Below are positions 31,646-41,027 of a stretch of DNA of 64,000 nucleotides, one piece after another (position 1 is the first letter of the stretch; every line of letters starts with the position of its first letter). The notes beneath the pieces are model-generated. The model was not told where the DNA came from and made no database searches. It worked only from the letters and a program-made list of their open reading frames with translations. The stretch is from positions 1-64,000 of the forward strand of contig NZ_JAJCLZ010000007.1 in NCBI RefSeq assembly GCF_020559915.1. Direction: 5' to 3'. This stretch comes from Ruminococcus sp. 210702-SL.1.03 (lineage in GTDB: Bacteria; Bacillota; Clostridia; Oscillospirales; Ruminococcaceae). The translations under genes were made by a program, and so were the position numbers.

Positions 31646-33139
31646 ATGATATATCAAAGCATAAAAAAACTGGTTACATACGCTCTGGAAAAAGGGCTGA
31701 TCTCGCCGCTCGATAAGGTCTACGCGACCAACCGCCTGCTCGAGGCGCTGGCGCTGGATTCTTATGAAGAGCCTCAAGAGGAGTACGCCGAAGTTGACCT
31801 AGAGGAAACTCTTCGCGAGCTGCTTGACTACGCCTGCGAAAAGGGTCTTTGCGAAAACAGCGTGGTTTACCGCGACCTTTTTGATACAAAGCTGATGGGT
31901 CTGCTAACGCCGCGCCCGTCTTACGTCAATGAAAAATTCCGCGCTGATTACGCCGAGTCGCCCGAAAAGGCTACTGATAATTTCTACCGTTTCAGCTGCG
32001 ATACCGACTATATCCGCCGCTACCGCATAGCCCGCGATATGCGCTGGAAGACCGCTACCGATTACGGCGAACTGGATATAACGATAAATCTTTCCAAGCC
32101 TGAGAAAGACCCGAAAGCCATCGCCGCCGCAAAAAACGCTCCGCAGGCAGGCTACCCTAAGTGTCAGCTTTGCCGCGAGTGCGAGGGCTACGCGGGCAGA
32201 GTCAATTATCCCGCACGCCAGAACCACCGCATAACTGCGATAGATATTCTCGGCGAACCGTGGGGCTTTCAGTATTCGCCATACGTTTACTACAACGAAC
32301 ACTGCATAGTTTTCAATAAAAAGCACACGCCGATGGTGATCGACAAGCAGGCTTTCCGTAAGCTTTTCGACTTTATCCGCCAGTTCCCGCATTACTTCGT
32401 AGGCTCAAACGCCGACCTGCCGATAGTTGGCGGGTCTATCCTCGCGCACGAGCATTTTCAGGGCGGCAGATACAGATTCGCGATGGAGAAAGCACCCGTT
32501 GAAACGCCCATTAGCTTCAAGGGCTTCGACGACGTGAAGGCAGGCATAGTTAAGTGGCCGATGTCCGTTATCCGTATCAGCGGCGGCGACCCCGAGCGCT
32601 TAGCCGACCTTGCCGACAAGATACTTACAGCGTGGCGCGGCTACACCGACGAGAGCGCGTTCATCTTCGCGCAGACCGACGGCGAACCGCACAACACGAT
32701 AACCCCGATAGCGCGTATGCGCGACGGCAGCTACGAGCTTGATCTGGTGCTGCGCAACAACATCACCACCCCCGAGCACCCGCTGGGCGTTTACCACCCA
32801 CACGCCGAGCTGCACCATATTAAAAAGGAGAACATCGGTCTGATAGAGGTAATGGGTCTTGCGGTGCTGCCCAGCCGTCTGAAAGGCGAGATGCAGCAGC
32901 TTGCCGAAGCGATAAAGGCGGGCGCTGACCTGCGCGCAGACCCCGTACTGGAAAAGCACGCCGACTGGGCGGAGGATTTCCTCAGCCGCCGCGAAGTGAC
33001 CGCGGAGAATGTCGAAGCCGTTATACAGGACGAAGTGGGCGCGGTATTCGCAAAGGTGCTGGAGCACGCGGGCGTTTACAAGCGCGATGAAAACGGCAGA
33101 GCGGCTTTCCTGCGTTTTGTGGAATACGTCAATTCTTAA
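31646..33139 (+). CDS. galT: UDP-glucose:hexose-1-phosphate uridylyltransferase, class II GalT
   Basis: 497 residues from ATG 31646 (RBS GGAGGGATACC). Leloir pathway: converts galactose-1-phosphate and UDP-glucose to UDP-galactose and glucose-1-phosphate. The sequence is of the long Firmicute type, with CRECEGYAGR, NEHCIVFNKKHTPM and the active-site region GGSILAHEHFQGGRY. galK and galE are not beside it. Monocistronic, with promoter and terminator on either side. The role with host or plant galactose fits the gut-type gene set. Confidence 0.93.
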   Translation: MIYQSIKKLVTYALEKGLISPLDKVYATNRLLEALALDSYEEPQEEYAEVDLEETLRELLDYACEKGLCENSVVYRDLFDTKLMGLLTPRPSYVNEKFRADYAESPEKATDNFYRFSCDTDYIRRYRIARDMRWKTATDYGELDITINLSKPEKDPKAIAAAKNAPQAGYPKCQLCRECEGYAGRVNYPARQNHRITAIDILGEPWGFQYSPYVYYNEHCIVFNKKHTPMVIDKQAFRKLFDFIRQFPHYFVGSNADLPIVGGSILAHEHFQGGRYRFAMEKAPVETPISFKGFDDVKAGIVKWPMSVIRISGGDPERLADLADKILTAWRGYTDESAFIFAQTDGEPHNTITPIARMRDGSYELDLVLRNNITTPEHPLGVYHPHAELHHIKKENIGLIEVMGLAVLPSRLKGEMQQLAEAIKAGADLRADPVLEKHADWAEDFLSRREVTAENVEAVIQDEVGAVFAKVLEHAGVYKRDENGRAAFLRFVEYVNS

Positions 33140-33159
33140 CTAAAATATGGATAATTACA

Positions 33160-33188
33160 GAGAGCGGCGCAGTACCGCTCTCTTTTTT
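33160..33188 (+). terminator. Terminator of galT
   Basis: Stem GAGAGCGG (33160-33167)/CCGCTCTC (33175-33182) followed by six T. Confidence 0.9.
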
Positions 33189-33307
33189 GCGCTAAAATGC
33201 CGCGTTTCGGCAATATGTGACCGTTAATGTGCACAAAAAAACGTACAGCAAATTATAAAAACCGTAAATCTTGGGTGTACAAAGTGCACAAATGAGCGGG
33301 CAAAGTA

Positions 33308-33336
33308 TTGACAAATTGGAAAAAAGGAATTATAAT
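33308..33336 (+). promoter_or_regulatory. Promoter of the NlpC/P60 gene
   Basis: TTGACA (33308-33313), 17 bases, TATAAT (33331-33336). GTGCACAAA occurs twice upstream (near 33230 and 33287), a possible regulator site. The 90-base leader shows no c-di-AMP riboswitch core, although such riboswitches often precede this gene class. Confidence 0.7.
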
Positions 33337-33428
33337 GTATTACAAATCAGTAACACCATACAGGAGAAAATAATAAGTTATAGTTGGCAGAATTTGGGGA
33401 TTATTGATATTAAAACGGAGCAATTAAA

Positions 33429-34883
33429 ATGTACATAAAGTCACTAATGAAAAGATTTGCGGCAGTAGCCGCAGCAGCTGTTATCTCGCTGACGATATTC
33501 GGCGGGGTAGGTATAAATGAACAGCCGCTGAAGAATTCGGCGGTGATAAGCGGCTCGGCGGACGATGGCGAGGACTACGATAAGCAGCTCTCAGACCTCG
33601 AAAGCAAAAAGGCTGAGCTGGATAAAAAAATCGCCGACGCGGGCAGCGACATCAGCGGACAGAAGAAAAAGCTGGAGGCTGTAAACGAAAAGGCAAAGAC
33701 CATCGAAAAAAAGATCACTAAGCTGAACGACCGCACGGCTAAGCTGGAGGACGAAATGGCGCAGCTCGACTCAGATATGCGCGATACCCAGTATCAGCTA
33801 GAGCAGGCGGAGGACGATATAGCGGTAGGTATAGATGAATTTAAGGAGCGTCTGCGCGCAATGTATATCGCGGGCAACGACTCTTACTCGGAAGTGCTGA
33901 TAAACGCTGATAATTTCTACGATGTGCTTATGCGCGTAGAGCTTGTGAAGCGCGTTGCGGCGCACGATAACGAAGTGATAGACGATCTGCTTGAGCAGAA
34001 AGCGAAGATAGAAAAGTATAAGGCTGAACTTGACGAGCAGAGCGCTGCGCTGAAAGAAAAGAGCGCAGATTACGCCAGCAAGCAGGCTGACCTTGCAAAA
34101 CAGCAGAAAGAGCTGCTGGATATGCAGAAGGAATACGGCGATTCTATCGAGGCGCTGAGCGGCGACCTTTCGGCTTACCGGTCGCAGGCTGACCAGCTCT
34201 CGGCAGAGTATAATAAGGTATCTGAGGCGGCTAAGACCACCACTACTACCACCGCCGCCGCTCCTGAAGATAATAAAGACTCTAAGGACGATTCGAGCAA
34301 GGGTGAGAGCACAAAGAAGGATCCCTCTAAGCCCGATAAGACTACTAAGGACGACGACAGCAAGCCCGATACTACAAAGGCTACTGAAGAACCGAAAAAG
34401 ACCGAGCCTACTCAGACAGAAGCGCCTAAAACCACTACGCCAAAGACTACTACTCCCGCGCCCGAGCCTGAACCAGAGCCGGAGCCTGACCCGACTCCCA
34501 GCAACCGCGATCAGCAGATAAGCACCGTGGTAAATTACGCTAAGAGCATGGTGGGCGGCAGATATGTATGGGGCGGCAGCCAGTTCGGCGCTACCGATTG
34601 CTCGGGACTTGTGATGCTTTCCTACGCGCAGATAGGCATTTCGCTGCCGCATCTCGCTTCCGCGCAGGCAGGCTACGGCACAAGCGTTTCGTACAGCAAT
34701 ATACAGCCCGGCGACCTCGTATTCTACGGCGGCTCGAGCTACTCCTCGATATACCATGTGGCGATGTACATCGGCGATGGCAAGATAGTTCACGCTGAGT
34801 CCTCGGCTACGGGCATAGTTATCTCCTACTACGATTCGGTAGCGAGGTACAATAACGTCACCTGCATAAAGCGGCTGATATAG
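33429..34883 (+). CDS. Secreted coiled-coil NlpC/P60 peptidoglycan hydrolase
   Basis: 484 residues. Signal peptide (about 1-30), PcsB-like coiled coil (about 48-275, with FKERLRAMYIAGNDSYSEVLIN between its arms), then a Thr/Lys/Pro-rich linker (about 278-365, ending in PEPEPEPE repeats). The C-terminal NlpC/P60 domain has catalytic Cys in ATDCSGLVMLSY and His in YHVAMYIG. Proteins of this plan cleave peptide stems during cell separation, with the coiled coil acting as a regulatory lever that responds to FtsEX. RBS GGAG at 33416-33419. Confidence 0.88.
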   Translation: MYIKSLMKRFAAVAAAAVISLTIFGGVGINEQPLKNSAVISGSADDGEDYDKQLSDLESKKAELDKKIADAGSDISGQKKKLEAVNEKAKTIEKKITKLNDRTAKLEDEMAQLDSDMRDTQYQLEQAEDDIAVGIDEFKERLRAMYIAGNDSYSEVLINADNFYDVLMRVELVKRVAAHDNEVIDDLLEQKAKIEKYKAELDEQSAALKEKSADYASKQADLAKQQKELLDMQKEYGDSIEALSGDLSAYRSQADQLSAEYNKVSEAAKTTTTTTAAAPEDNKDSKDDSSKGESTKKDPSKPDKTTKDDDSKPDTTKATEEPKKTEPTQTEAPKTTTPKTTTPAPEPEPEPEPDPTPSNRDQQISTVVNYAKSMVGGRYVWGGSQFGATDCSGLVMLSYAQIGISLPHLASAQAGYGTSVSYSNIQPGDLVFYGGSSYSSIYHVAMYIGDGKIVHAESSATGIVISYYDSVARYNNVTCIKRLI

Positions 34884-34905
34884 CTCATAACAGAAATTTT
34901 TCGAT

Positions 34906-34941
34906 GCAGACTTCGCAATTGCGCGGGGTCTGTATTTTTTT
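34906..34941 (+). terminator. Terminator after the NlpC/P60 gene
   Basis: Stem GCAGAC (34906-34911)/GTCTGT (34928-34933) with an inner CGCAATTGCG pairing, followed by ATTTTTTTAT. Confidence 0.75.
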
Positions 34942-34983
34942 ATGCGAAAATGAAAACAATATGTTAAAATGAGCGAAAGCTTG

Positions 34984-35032
34984 TTGACAAATACCCTACT
35001 GGGGTATATAATAAATATACCCATAGGGGGTA
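34984..35032 (+). promoter_or_regulatory. Copper-responsive promoter with two CsoR operators
   Basis: TTGACA (34984-34989), 17 bases, TATAAT (35007-35012). TACCCTACTGGGGTA (34992-35006) fills the spacer exactly, and TACCCATAGGGGGTA (35018-35032) lies just after the start site. Both match the TACCC-N4-GGGTA-type CsoR operator, so Cu(I) binding to CsoR should derepress csoR-copA. Confidence 0.85.
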
Positions 35033-35049
35033 TATTGGAGGTGCATTAT

Positions 35050-35415
35050 TTGGAAGATATAAAAGATATAAAGACGGATAACGCTGAGAGCGCTTGCTGC
35101 GCAGAAGAAGCCCCGCAGAACTGCTGCGAGTGCTGCCGACATAAGCACACGCCGCGCGGCGAGCAGGAGATGAAGCAGCTTCGCAACCGCATAAACCGCA
35201 TCATCGGGCAGATGAACGGCATACAGAAAATGCTGGACGAAAACCGCTACTGCGGAGATGTTCTGACGCAGATAGCTGCGGCGGAGAGCGCTTTGCAGGG
35301 GCTGGGCTACCTCGTTTTGCAGGAGCATTTAAAGACCTGCGTATGCGAAGAGGTCGCGAACGGAAACGTCGGCATCATGGACGAAGCGGTAGAGCTTATC
35401 AAAAAGCTGAAATGA
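35050..35415 (+). CDS. csoR: CsoR-family copper-sensing repressor
   Basis: 121 residues from TTG 35050, eight bases after GGAGG (35037-35041). A Cys-rich N-terminal extension (CCAEEAPQNCCECCRHKH, about residues 13-30) precedes the usual four-helix core: RNRINRIIGQMNGIQKML, ENRYCGDVLTQIAAAESAL (Cu ligand Cys), and EHLKTCVCEEV (His and Cys ligands). The W-X-Y-Z type C-H-C set therefore appears complete. The extra Cys/His cluster is unusual and could bind additional copper. It directly precedes copA and two matching operators. Confidence 0.88.
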   Translation: MEDIKDIKTDNAESACCAEEAPQNCCECCRHKHTPRGEQEMKQLRNRINRIIGQMNGIQKMLDENRYCGDVLTQIAAAESALQGLGYLVLQEHLKTCVCEEVANGNVGIMDEAVELIKKLK

Positions 35416-35448
35416 CGTTTTTAGTGATCGGAAAGCTGGTGGACATTT

Positions 35449-37989
35449 ATGGAAAAGAAAAAATTTGACGTTACGGGAATGAGCTGCGCCGCCTGCCAAG
35501 GGCACGTTGAAAAAGCGGTGAAAAAGCTGGAGGGCGTTAAAAGCGTGAACGTGAACCTGCTGCAAAATTCGATGCAGGTAGAGTACGACGAAAGCTGCGT
35601 TTCGCCCGCGGATATGATAGCGGCTGTTGAAAAGGCGGGCTACGGCGCTTCGGAAAAAGCGGCAGGCGGCGCGCAGACGGGCGGCGAAAGCGGCGCGTCA
35701 AAATCTAACGCCGCGGAAAAGGCGCTGAAAAATATGAAGCGGCGGCTGATAAGCTCGGTGGTGTTCCTAGTGCCGCTGTTTTACATCTGCATGGGTCACA
35801 TGGCGGGATTCCCGCTGCCTGCGATACTCAAAGGCCACGAGAACATGATGATCTTTGCGCTGACTCAGCTTCTGCTGACCGTGCCGATAATCGCGCTGAA
35901 TTTTCACTATTTCAGCAACGGCTTTAAAAATCTGATACACCGCACGCCTAATATGGACAGCCTTATCGCGCTGGGCGCTGCCGCGGCGTTTGTTTACAGC
36001 CTTTACGGCACATATGCCGCCGCTTACTACATGGGCAGGGGCGACCTTTCCGCCGCGCACGGCCACGTTATGGATCTCTACTACGAGTCCTGCGGAATGA
36101 TACTCACGCTGATAACCGTCGGCAAATATCTCGAGGCGCGCAGCAAGCGCAGGACTTCTGACGCAATATCCAAACTGGTAGACCTCGCGCCGAAAACGGC
36201 GGTAGTTGTCCGCGACGGCAAAGAGCAGGAGATACCCGCTTCGCAGGTGGCGGTGGGCGATATTTTCCTGCTGCGCGCGGGCAAGAGCGTGCCCTGCGAC
36301 GGCGTAGTCATAGAGGGAAGCTGCACGGCAGACCAGTCGGCGCTGACGGGCGAGAGCATACCCGTAGAGAAAAACGTAGGCGACAGAGTCATGAGCGCGA
36401 GCATCTCTGCGGGCGGATTTGTAAAGTGCCGCGCCGAAAAGACCGAGCAGGACTCCACCCTTTCGCAGATAATCGCGCTTGTCGAGGACGCTTCGGCATC
36501 AAAAGCGCCGATAGCGCGCCTTGCGGATAAAATAAGCGGCGTTTTCGTGCCCGTGGTGATATGCATAGCGATAGTTGCGGGCGCGGCGTGGCTGTTGGCG
36601 GGCAAGGACGTTTCCTTCGCCCTGAACATGGCTATCTCGGTACTCGTGATCTCCTGCCCCTGCGCGCTGGGTCTTGCAACGCCTACCGCTATAATGGTCG
36701 GCACGGGCAAGGGCGCACAGAACGGCATACTGATAAAATCAGCGGAAAGCCTTGAGACCGCCCACCTTGTAGATACCGTGGTGCTCGACAAAACGGGCAC
36801 TTGCACCGAGGGCAGACCCGAAGTGCAGGCGGTGTACGCTGACGATCTCGATAAAGCCGAGCTGCTGAGATTGGCAAATTCGCTGGAGGTAAAATCCTCT
36901 CACCCGCTGGCGGGCGCTGTTACACGCTACTGCGACGACCAGTCTGCCGCGCCTTACGATTGCGAAGATTACGCGGAAACTGCGGGCGGAGGAATTTCGG
37001 GCAAGGCGGCGGGCAGGCGCGTGCTCATCGGCAACAGCAGACTTATGGAGCAGAGCGGCGCGGATATTTCGGCGTACTCTGACCGCGCGAACAAAGCGGC
37101 GGCGGGCGGCGCGATACCTCTCTACATCGCGGCGGACGGCAAGGTAGTAGGAATGTTCACCCTCGCCGACCCCGTAAAGCCGACCTCGCGCGAAGCGATA
37201 GAGCAGCTGCACGGCATGAAGATAAAGACGGTAATGCTCACCGGCGACAACGCCGCTACCGCGGAAGCTATCCGCGCGCAGCTTGGCGTTGACGAGGTGC
37301 AGGCAGAGCTTATGCCCGCCGACAAGGCGCGCATAGTAGGCGAGATGATGGCGCAGGGCAGAAAGGTAGCAATGATAGGCGACGGCATAAATGACGCACC
37401 CGCCCTCGCCGCGGCAGACGTAGGGATAGCCATCGGCGCGGGACAGGACATAGCGGTAGAGTCGGCGGATATAGTGCTTATGAAGAGCGACCTGCGCGAC
37501 GCGGCGTCAGCAATAAGCCTCAGCCGCGCGGTTATCCGCAATATCCGTGAGAACCTTTTCTGGGCACTGATATACAATTCGCTCGGCATACCGCTGGCGG
37601 CGGGCGTGTTCTTCCCGCTGCTGGGCTGGAAGCTAAACCCGATGTTCGGCGCGGCGGCAATGAGCCTAAGCTCATTCTGCGTAGTAATGAACGCACTGCG
37701 GCTAAACCTTTTCGGACGCGGCAAAAACAAATCGGACAATTCTAAAAATCCAAGATCGGAGGATAAGACTATGGATAACTCAAACAAGAAAGTAATGAAG
37801 ATAGACGGCATGATGTGCGGACACTGCACCGCGACCGTCACCCGTGTGCTCAATGAGATAGAAGGCGTGAACGCCGAGGTATCGCTTGAGGACAAGTGCG
37901 CGTACATCACGCTGACGAAAGACGTTCCCGACGAGGTGCTGAAAAACGCAGTCACCGCGCAGGGATATAAGGTCAAGGGGATAAAATAA
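35449..37989 (+). CDS. copA: Copper-exporting P1B-type ATPase with fused C-terminal CopZ domain
   Basis: 846 residues. N-terminal HMA domain with GMSCAAC (Cys13, Cys16), then eight membrane helices, TGES phosphatase loop, SCPCALG transport motif near 402-404, DKTGT phosphorylation site (Asp447), HPLA and GDGINDAP. It exports Cu(I) from the cytoplasm. Unusually, after the last helix a polar linker leads to a second HMA domain (GMMCGHC, residues 775-846) that equals a whole CopZ chaperone. An internal RBS and ATG precede that domain. RBS of copA itself is weak (GGAAAGCTGGTGG). Co-transcribed with csoR, 33 bases upstream. Confidence 0.94.
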   Translation: MEKKKFDVTGMSCAACQGHVEKAVKKLEGVKSVNVNLLQNSMQVEYDESCVSPADMIAAVEKAGYGASEKAAGGAQTGGESGASKSNAAEKALKNMKRRLISSVVFLVPLFYICMGHMAGFPLPAILKGHENMMIFALTQLLLTVPIIALNFHYFSNGFKNLIHRTPNMDSLIALGAAAAFVYSLYGTYAAAYYMGRGDLSAAHGHVMDLYYESCGMILTLITVGKYLEARSKRRTSDAISKLVDLAPKTAVVVRDGKEQEIPASQVAVGDIFLLRAGKSVPCDGVVIEGSCTADQSALTGESIPVEKNVGDRVMSASISAGGFVKCRAEKTEQDSTLSQIIALVEDASASKAPIARLADKISGVFVPVVICIAIVAGAAWLLAGKDVSFALNMAISVLVISCPCALGLATPTAIMVGTGKGAQNGILIKSAESLETAHLVDTVVLDKTGTCTEGRPEVQAVYADDLDKAELLRLANSLEVKSSHPLAGAVTRYCDDQSAAPYDCEDYAETAGGGISGKAAGRRVLIGNSRLMEQSGADISAYSDRANKAAAGGAIPLYIAADGKVVGMFTLADPVKPTSREAIEQLHGMKIKTVMLTGDNAATAEAIRAQLGVDEVQAELMPADKARIVGEMMAQGRKVAMIGDGINDAPALAAADVGIAIGAGQDIAVESADIVLMKSDLRDAASAISLSRAVIRNIRENLFWALIYNSLGIPLAAGVFFPLLGWKLNPMFGAAAMSLSSFCVVMNALRLNLFGRGKNKSDNSKNPRSEDKTMDNSNKKVMKIDGMMCGHCTATVTRVLNEIEGVNAEVSLEDKCAYITLTKDVPDEVLKNAVTAQGYKVKGIK
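37771..37989 (+). CDS. copZ: Possible separately translated CopZ from an internal start in copA
   Basis: In frame with copA: ATG 37771 preceded by GGAGG (37758-37762) with an ideal eight-base gap. Translation from here would give a 72-residue CopZ-like copper chaperone (MDNSNKKVMKIDGMMCGHC at the start, beta-alpha-beta-beta-alpha-beta length). The upstream linker KNKSDNSKNPRSEDKT looks like a former intergenic or loop sequence. Either the domain works only as a tether, or both fused and free forms are made, as known for programmed products of E. coli copA. Inference from sequence only. Confidence 0.5.
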   Translation: MDNSNKKVMKIDGMMCGHCTATVTRVLNEIEGVNAEVSLEDKCAYITLTKDVPDEVLKNAVTAQGYKVKGIK

Positions 37990-38015
37990 TAGGATAAAAT
38001 AAGACCAAAAACTCC

Positions 38016-38044
38016 TTGACAACCCCGCCGAAATCTGATATAAT
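38016..38044 (+). promoter_or_regulatory. Promoter of the alaS operon
   Basis: TTGACA (38016-38021), 17 bases, TATAAT (38039-38044). Confidence 0.8.
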
Positions 38045-38050
38045 ATAGTT

Positions 38051-38321
38051 TGGACAATATTTAAAAGCTGTGATGGAATTAACCGAGATCATGGGCGGCG
38101 TACAGAGAAAGAAGCGTGCTTGCTGAGAGCTTCTGCCGCAGTGTTCGGGGGCTGCTCCGGAGCATCGCCGCAAACGGCTTCTGCCGAAAAGCGGCGGCGT
38201 TCGGCCGCGTTAAGGCTAAACGAGTGACGGCGCGCTTTGCGCTGTAATTTGGGTGGTAACACGGAACGTTTTTTGCGCTTCGTCCCATTTCGCCTGCGGG
38301 CGGCTGGGCGAAGCGTTTTTT
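38051..38321 (+). promoter_or_regulatory. T-box leader of alaS
   Basis: The conserved T-box TGGGTGGTAACACGG lies at 38250-38264. It is followed by a Rho-independent terminator whose stem is CGCTTCG (38276-38282)/CGAAGCG (38309-38315) with six T. The 200-base upstream region is rich in helices and is the expected Stem I. The specifier triplet should be an alanine codon but was not fixed with certainty. Uncharged tRNA-Ala pairing would favour the antiterminator and read-through into alaS. Confidence 0.88.
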
Positions 38322-38368
38322 GTTTGCGGCGGCACAGCGCAATTTTATTTATACGGAGGAAGATAAAA

Positions 38369-41014
38369 ATGGAATGGACCAGTTTGAACGACCTCAGAGA
38401 GGCGTATCTGAAATTTTTTGAGAGCAAGGGCTGCCTTAGAAAAAAGAGCTACTCGCTCGTACCGCAGAACGATAATTCGCTGCTGCTGATAGTAGCGGGC
38501 ATGGCTCCCCTAAAGCCTTACTTTACAGGTCAGGAAGTGCCCCCGCGCACCAGAATGACTACCTGCCAGAAGTGTATACGCACAGGCGACATCGAAAACG
38601 TCGGCAAGACCGCCCGCCACGGCACTTATTTTGAGATGCTGGGCAACTTCTCTTTCGGCGATTATTTTAAGAAAGAGGCTATCTCTTGGGCTTGGGAATT
38701 TTGCGTTGACGTGCTAAAGCTGCCTACCGAGCGCCTTTACGTTTCCGTTTACGAGGACGACGACGAGGCTGAAAAGATATGGCATGAAAAGATCGGCGTG
38801 CCGATGGACCATATCTTCCGCATGGGCAAAGAAGATAACTTCTGGGAAGCCGGTACTGACGGCCCCTGCGGCCCATGTTCCGAGATATATTTCGACCGCG
38901 GCGAAGAGTACGGCTGCGGCAAGCCCGGCTGTACAGTAGGCTGCGACTGCGACAGATATATGGAATTCTGGAATCTGGTATTCACCCAGTTCGAGCGCCA
39001 CGAGGACGGCACATACACCCCCCTCGCGCAGAAGAATATAGATACAGGTATGGGTCTTGAGCGTCTTGCTGCTATGATGCAGGGCGTTGACTCGATATTC
39101 GACGTTGATACCGTAAAGGCTATCCGCGACCACATTTGCAGGATAGCGGGCTGCACCTACGGCGAGGACTACAAGAAGGACGTTTCCGTCCGCGTTATCA
39201 CTGACCATATCCGCGCGGTAACTTTCCTCGCCTCCGACGGCGTTTTGCCTTCTAACGAGGGCGCGGGCTACGTTATGCGCCGCCTTGTTCGCCGCGCTGT
39301 ACGCCACGGCAAGCTGCTCGGCATAAACGGCCTTTTCCTCAAAGACATCGTAAAGACGGTAGTAGACTGCAACAAGTGCGAATACAACGAGCTGGAAGAA
39401 AAGTACGATTATATAGTTAAGGTTCTCACTAATGAGGAAATGAACTTCAACCGCACCATCGACCGCGGTATGAAGCTGCTGGAGGACTACATCGCCGACC
39501 TTACCGAAAAGGGCGAAAATGTGCTTTCGGGCGAGGACTGCTTCAAGCTTTCCGACACTCACGGCTTCCCTATCGACCTTACCCGCGAGATACTGGAAGA
39601 AAAGGGTATGACGGTAGACGAAGAGGGCTACTACAAGTGCATGGAAGTACAGCGCACTACCGCGAGAGAAGCGCGCGGCGGCTCGAAATACATGGGCGCT
39701 GACGAAACGGTATTCCACCGTATAGATAAAGAATTTACAAGCGAATTTTTGGGCTACGATACTACCGAGGCTGACTCTACGGTAGATTTCGTCGCTAATG
39801 ACGAAGAGCTGATAATGCGCGCCGAGGCGGGTCAGACAGCATACATCGTTTCCAAGGCCACGCCTTTCTACGCTGAGAGCGGCGGACAGGTAGGCGATAC
39901 GGGCACGATAGTTACCCTGACCGGTAAGGCGGAAGTTACCGATACGCAGAAAGTCGTAGGCGGCAAGATAGCCCACACCGTAAAGATAACCGAGGGCTAT
40001 ATCGAGGCGGGACAGACCGCGCATTTCTCGGTAGACGCCGAGCGTCGCATGGCCATCGCCCGCAACCACACAGCCGCACATCTGCTTCAGGCGGCTCTGC
40101 GTCAGGTACTGGGCGAGCACGTTCACCAGAAAGGTCAGCTCGTAAACGCTGACAGAGTACGTTTCGACTTCTCGCACTTCGAGGCTATCTCGCCCGAAGA
40201 ACTGGCTGAGATCGAAGCGCTGGTAAACGACAAGATACTCTCTTGCATGGATATTAAGACTCAGGTACTGCCGATAGAAGAAGCGCAGAAGCTGGGAGCT
40301 ATGGCGCTTTTCGGCGAAAAGTACGGCGAAACTGTACGAGTAGTCAGCATTGGCGATTTCTCGATGGAATTCTGCGGCGGTACTCACCTCAAAAACACCT
40401 CGCAGGCGGGCCTTTTCAAGATAATCTCCGAAGGCTCGGTAGCTTCGGGCGTTCGCCGTATCGAGGCTGTAACGGGCACGGGCGTTCTCGCGCTGCTCAA
40501 CGAGATAAACGCGCGCGTGGTGCAGGCGGCTAAGCTGCTCAAGCTCAACGATCCCGCACTGCTGGCTGAAAGAATAGTAGCCGTGCTCGACGAAAACAAG
40601 GAGCTGGGCAAGGTATCCGAACAGCTCAAAAAGCGCATCGCCGACGCTATATTCAGCAACATGACCAAGAACTGCCGCGAGATCAACGGAGTAAAGATAA
40701 TGGCGAACATGATGACCAATGTCGGCTCGGATATGTACGAGAAATTCTCCGACGCGGTAAAGAACCTCAGCGAGCCTTTCGTACTCGTGATGGCGGGCAC
40801 TGCCGATGAAAAGCCGAAGTTCCTCTGCGCTTGCTCTAAGGCGGCTATCGCTAAGGGCGCGCACGCGGGCAAGATAGTAAAGGAAGTAGCCGCAGTTACA
40901 GGCGGTAAGGGCGGCGGCCGCCCAGAGAGCGCTATGGCGGGTATAGGCGATAAGAACAAGATCGACGAAGCACTTAACGCACTTGACGGCATACTGGCAA
41001 ACTTTATAAAGTAA
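38369..41014 (+). CDS. alaS: Alanyl-tRNA synthetase
   Basis: 881 residues from ATG 38369 (RBS CGGAGGA). Class II core with FFESKGC..., GMAPLKPYFTG, TCQKCIRTGDIENVG and GLERLAAMMQ. Editing domain with the zinc-binding HNHTAAHLLQAAL-type motif (here RNHTAAHLLQAALRQ) and MEFCGGTHL. C-Ala domain with GGKGGGRPESAMAG near the end. Complete and normal length. Regulated by the T-box. HIT, holA and rnmV follow on the same strand. Confidence 0.97.
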   Translation: MEWTSLNDLREAYLKFFESKGCLRKKSYSLVPQNDNSLLLIVAGMAPLKPYFTGQEVPPRTRMTTCQKCIRTGDIENVGKTARHGTYFEMLGNFSFGDYFKKEAISWAWEFCVDVLKLPTERLYVSVYEDDDEAEKIWHEKIGVPMDHIFRMGKEDNFWEAGTDGPCGPCSEIYFDRGEEYGCGKPGCTVGCDCDRYMEFWNLVFTQFERHEDGTYTPLAQKNIDTGMGLERLAAMMQGVDSIFDVDTVKAIRDHICRIAGCTYGEDYKKDVSVRVITDHIRAVTFLASDGVLPSNEGAGYVMRRLVRRAVRHGKLLGINGLFLKDIVKTVVDCNKCEYNELEEKYDYIVKVLTNEEMNFNRTIDRGMKLLEDYIADLTEKGENVLSGEDCFKLSDTHGFPIDLTREILEEKGMTVDEEGYYKCMEVQRTTAREARGGSKYMGADETVFHRIDKEFTSEFLGYDTTEADSTVDFVANDEELIMRAEAGQTAYIVSKATPFYAESGGQVGDTGTIVTLTGKAEVTDTQKVVGGKIAHTVKITEGYIEAGQTAHFSVDAERRMAIARNHTAAHLLQAALRQVLGEHVHQKGQLVNADRVRFDFSHFEAISPEELAEIEALVNDKILSCMDIKTQVLPIEEAQKLGAMALFGEKYGETVRVVSIGDFSMEFCGGTHLKNTSQAGLFKIISEGSVASGVRRIEAVTGTGVLALLNEINARVVQAAKLLKLNDPALLAERIVAVLDENKELGKVSEQLKKRIADAIFSNMTKNCREINGVKIMANMMTNVGSDMYEKFSDAVKNLSEPFVLVMAGTADEKPKFLCACSKAAIAKGAHAGKIVKEVAAVTGGKGGGRPESAMAGIGDKNKIDEALNALDGILANFIK

Positions 41015-41027
41015 AGGAGCGCTAACA

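Noticed and set aside
33190..33428. c-di-AMP riboswitch before the NlpC/P60 gene
   Set aside because: The promoter lies at 33308-33336, leaving only about 90 bases of leader, too short and without the conserved core.
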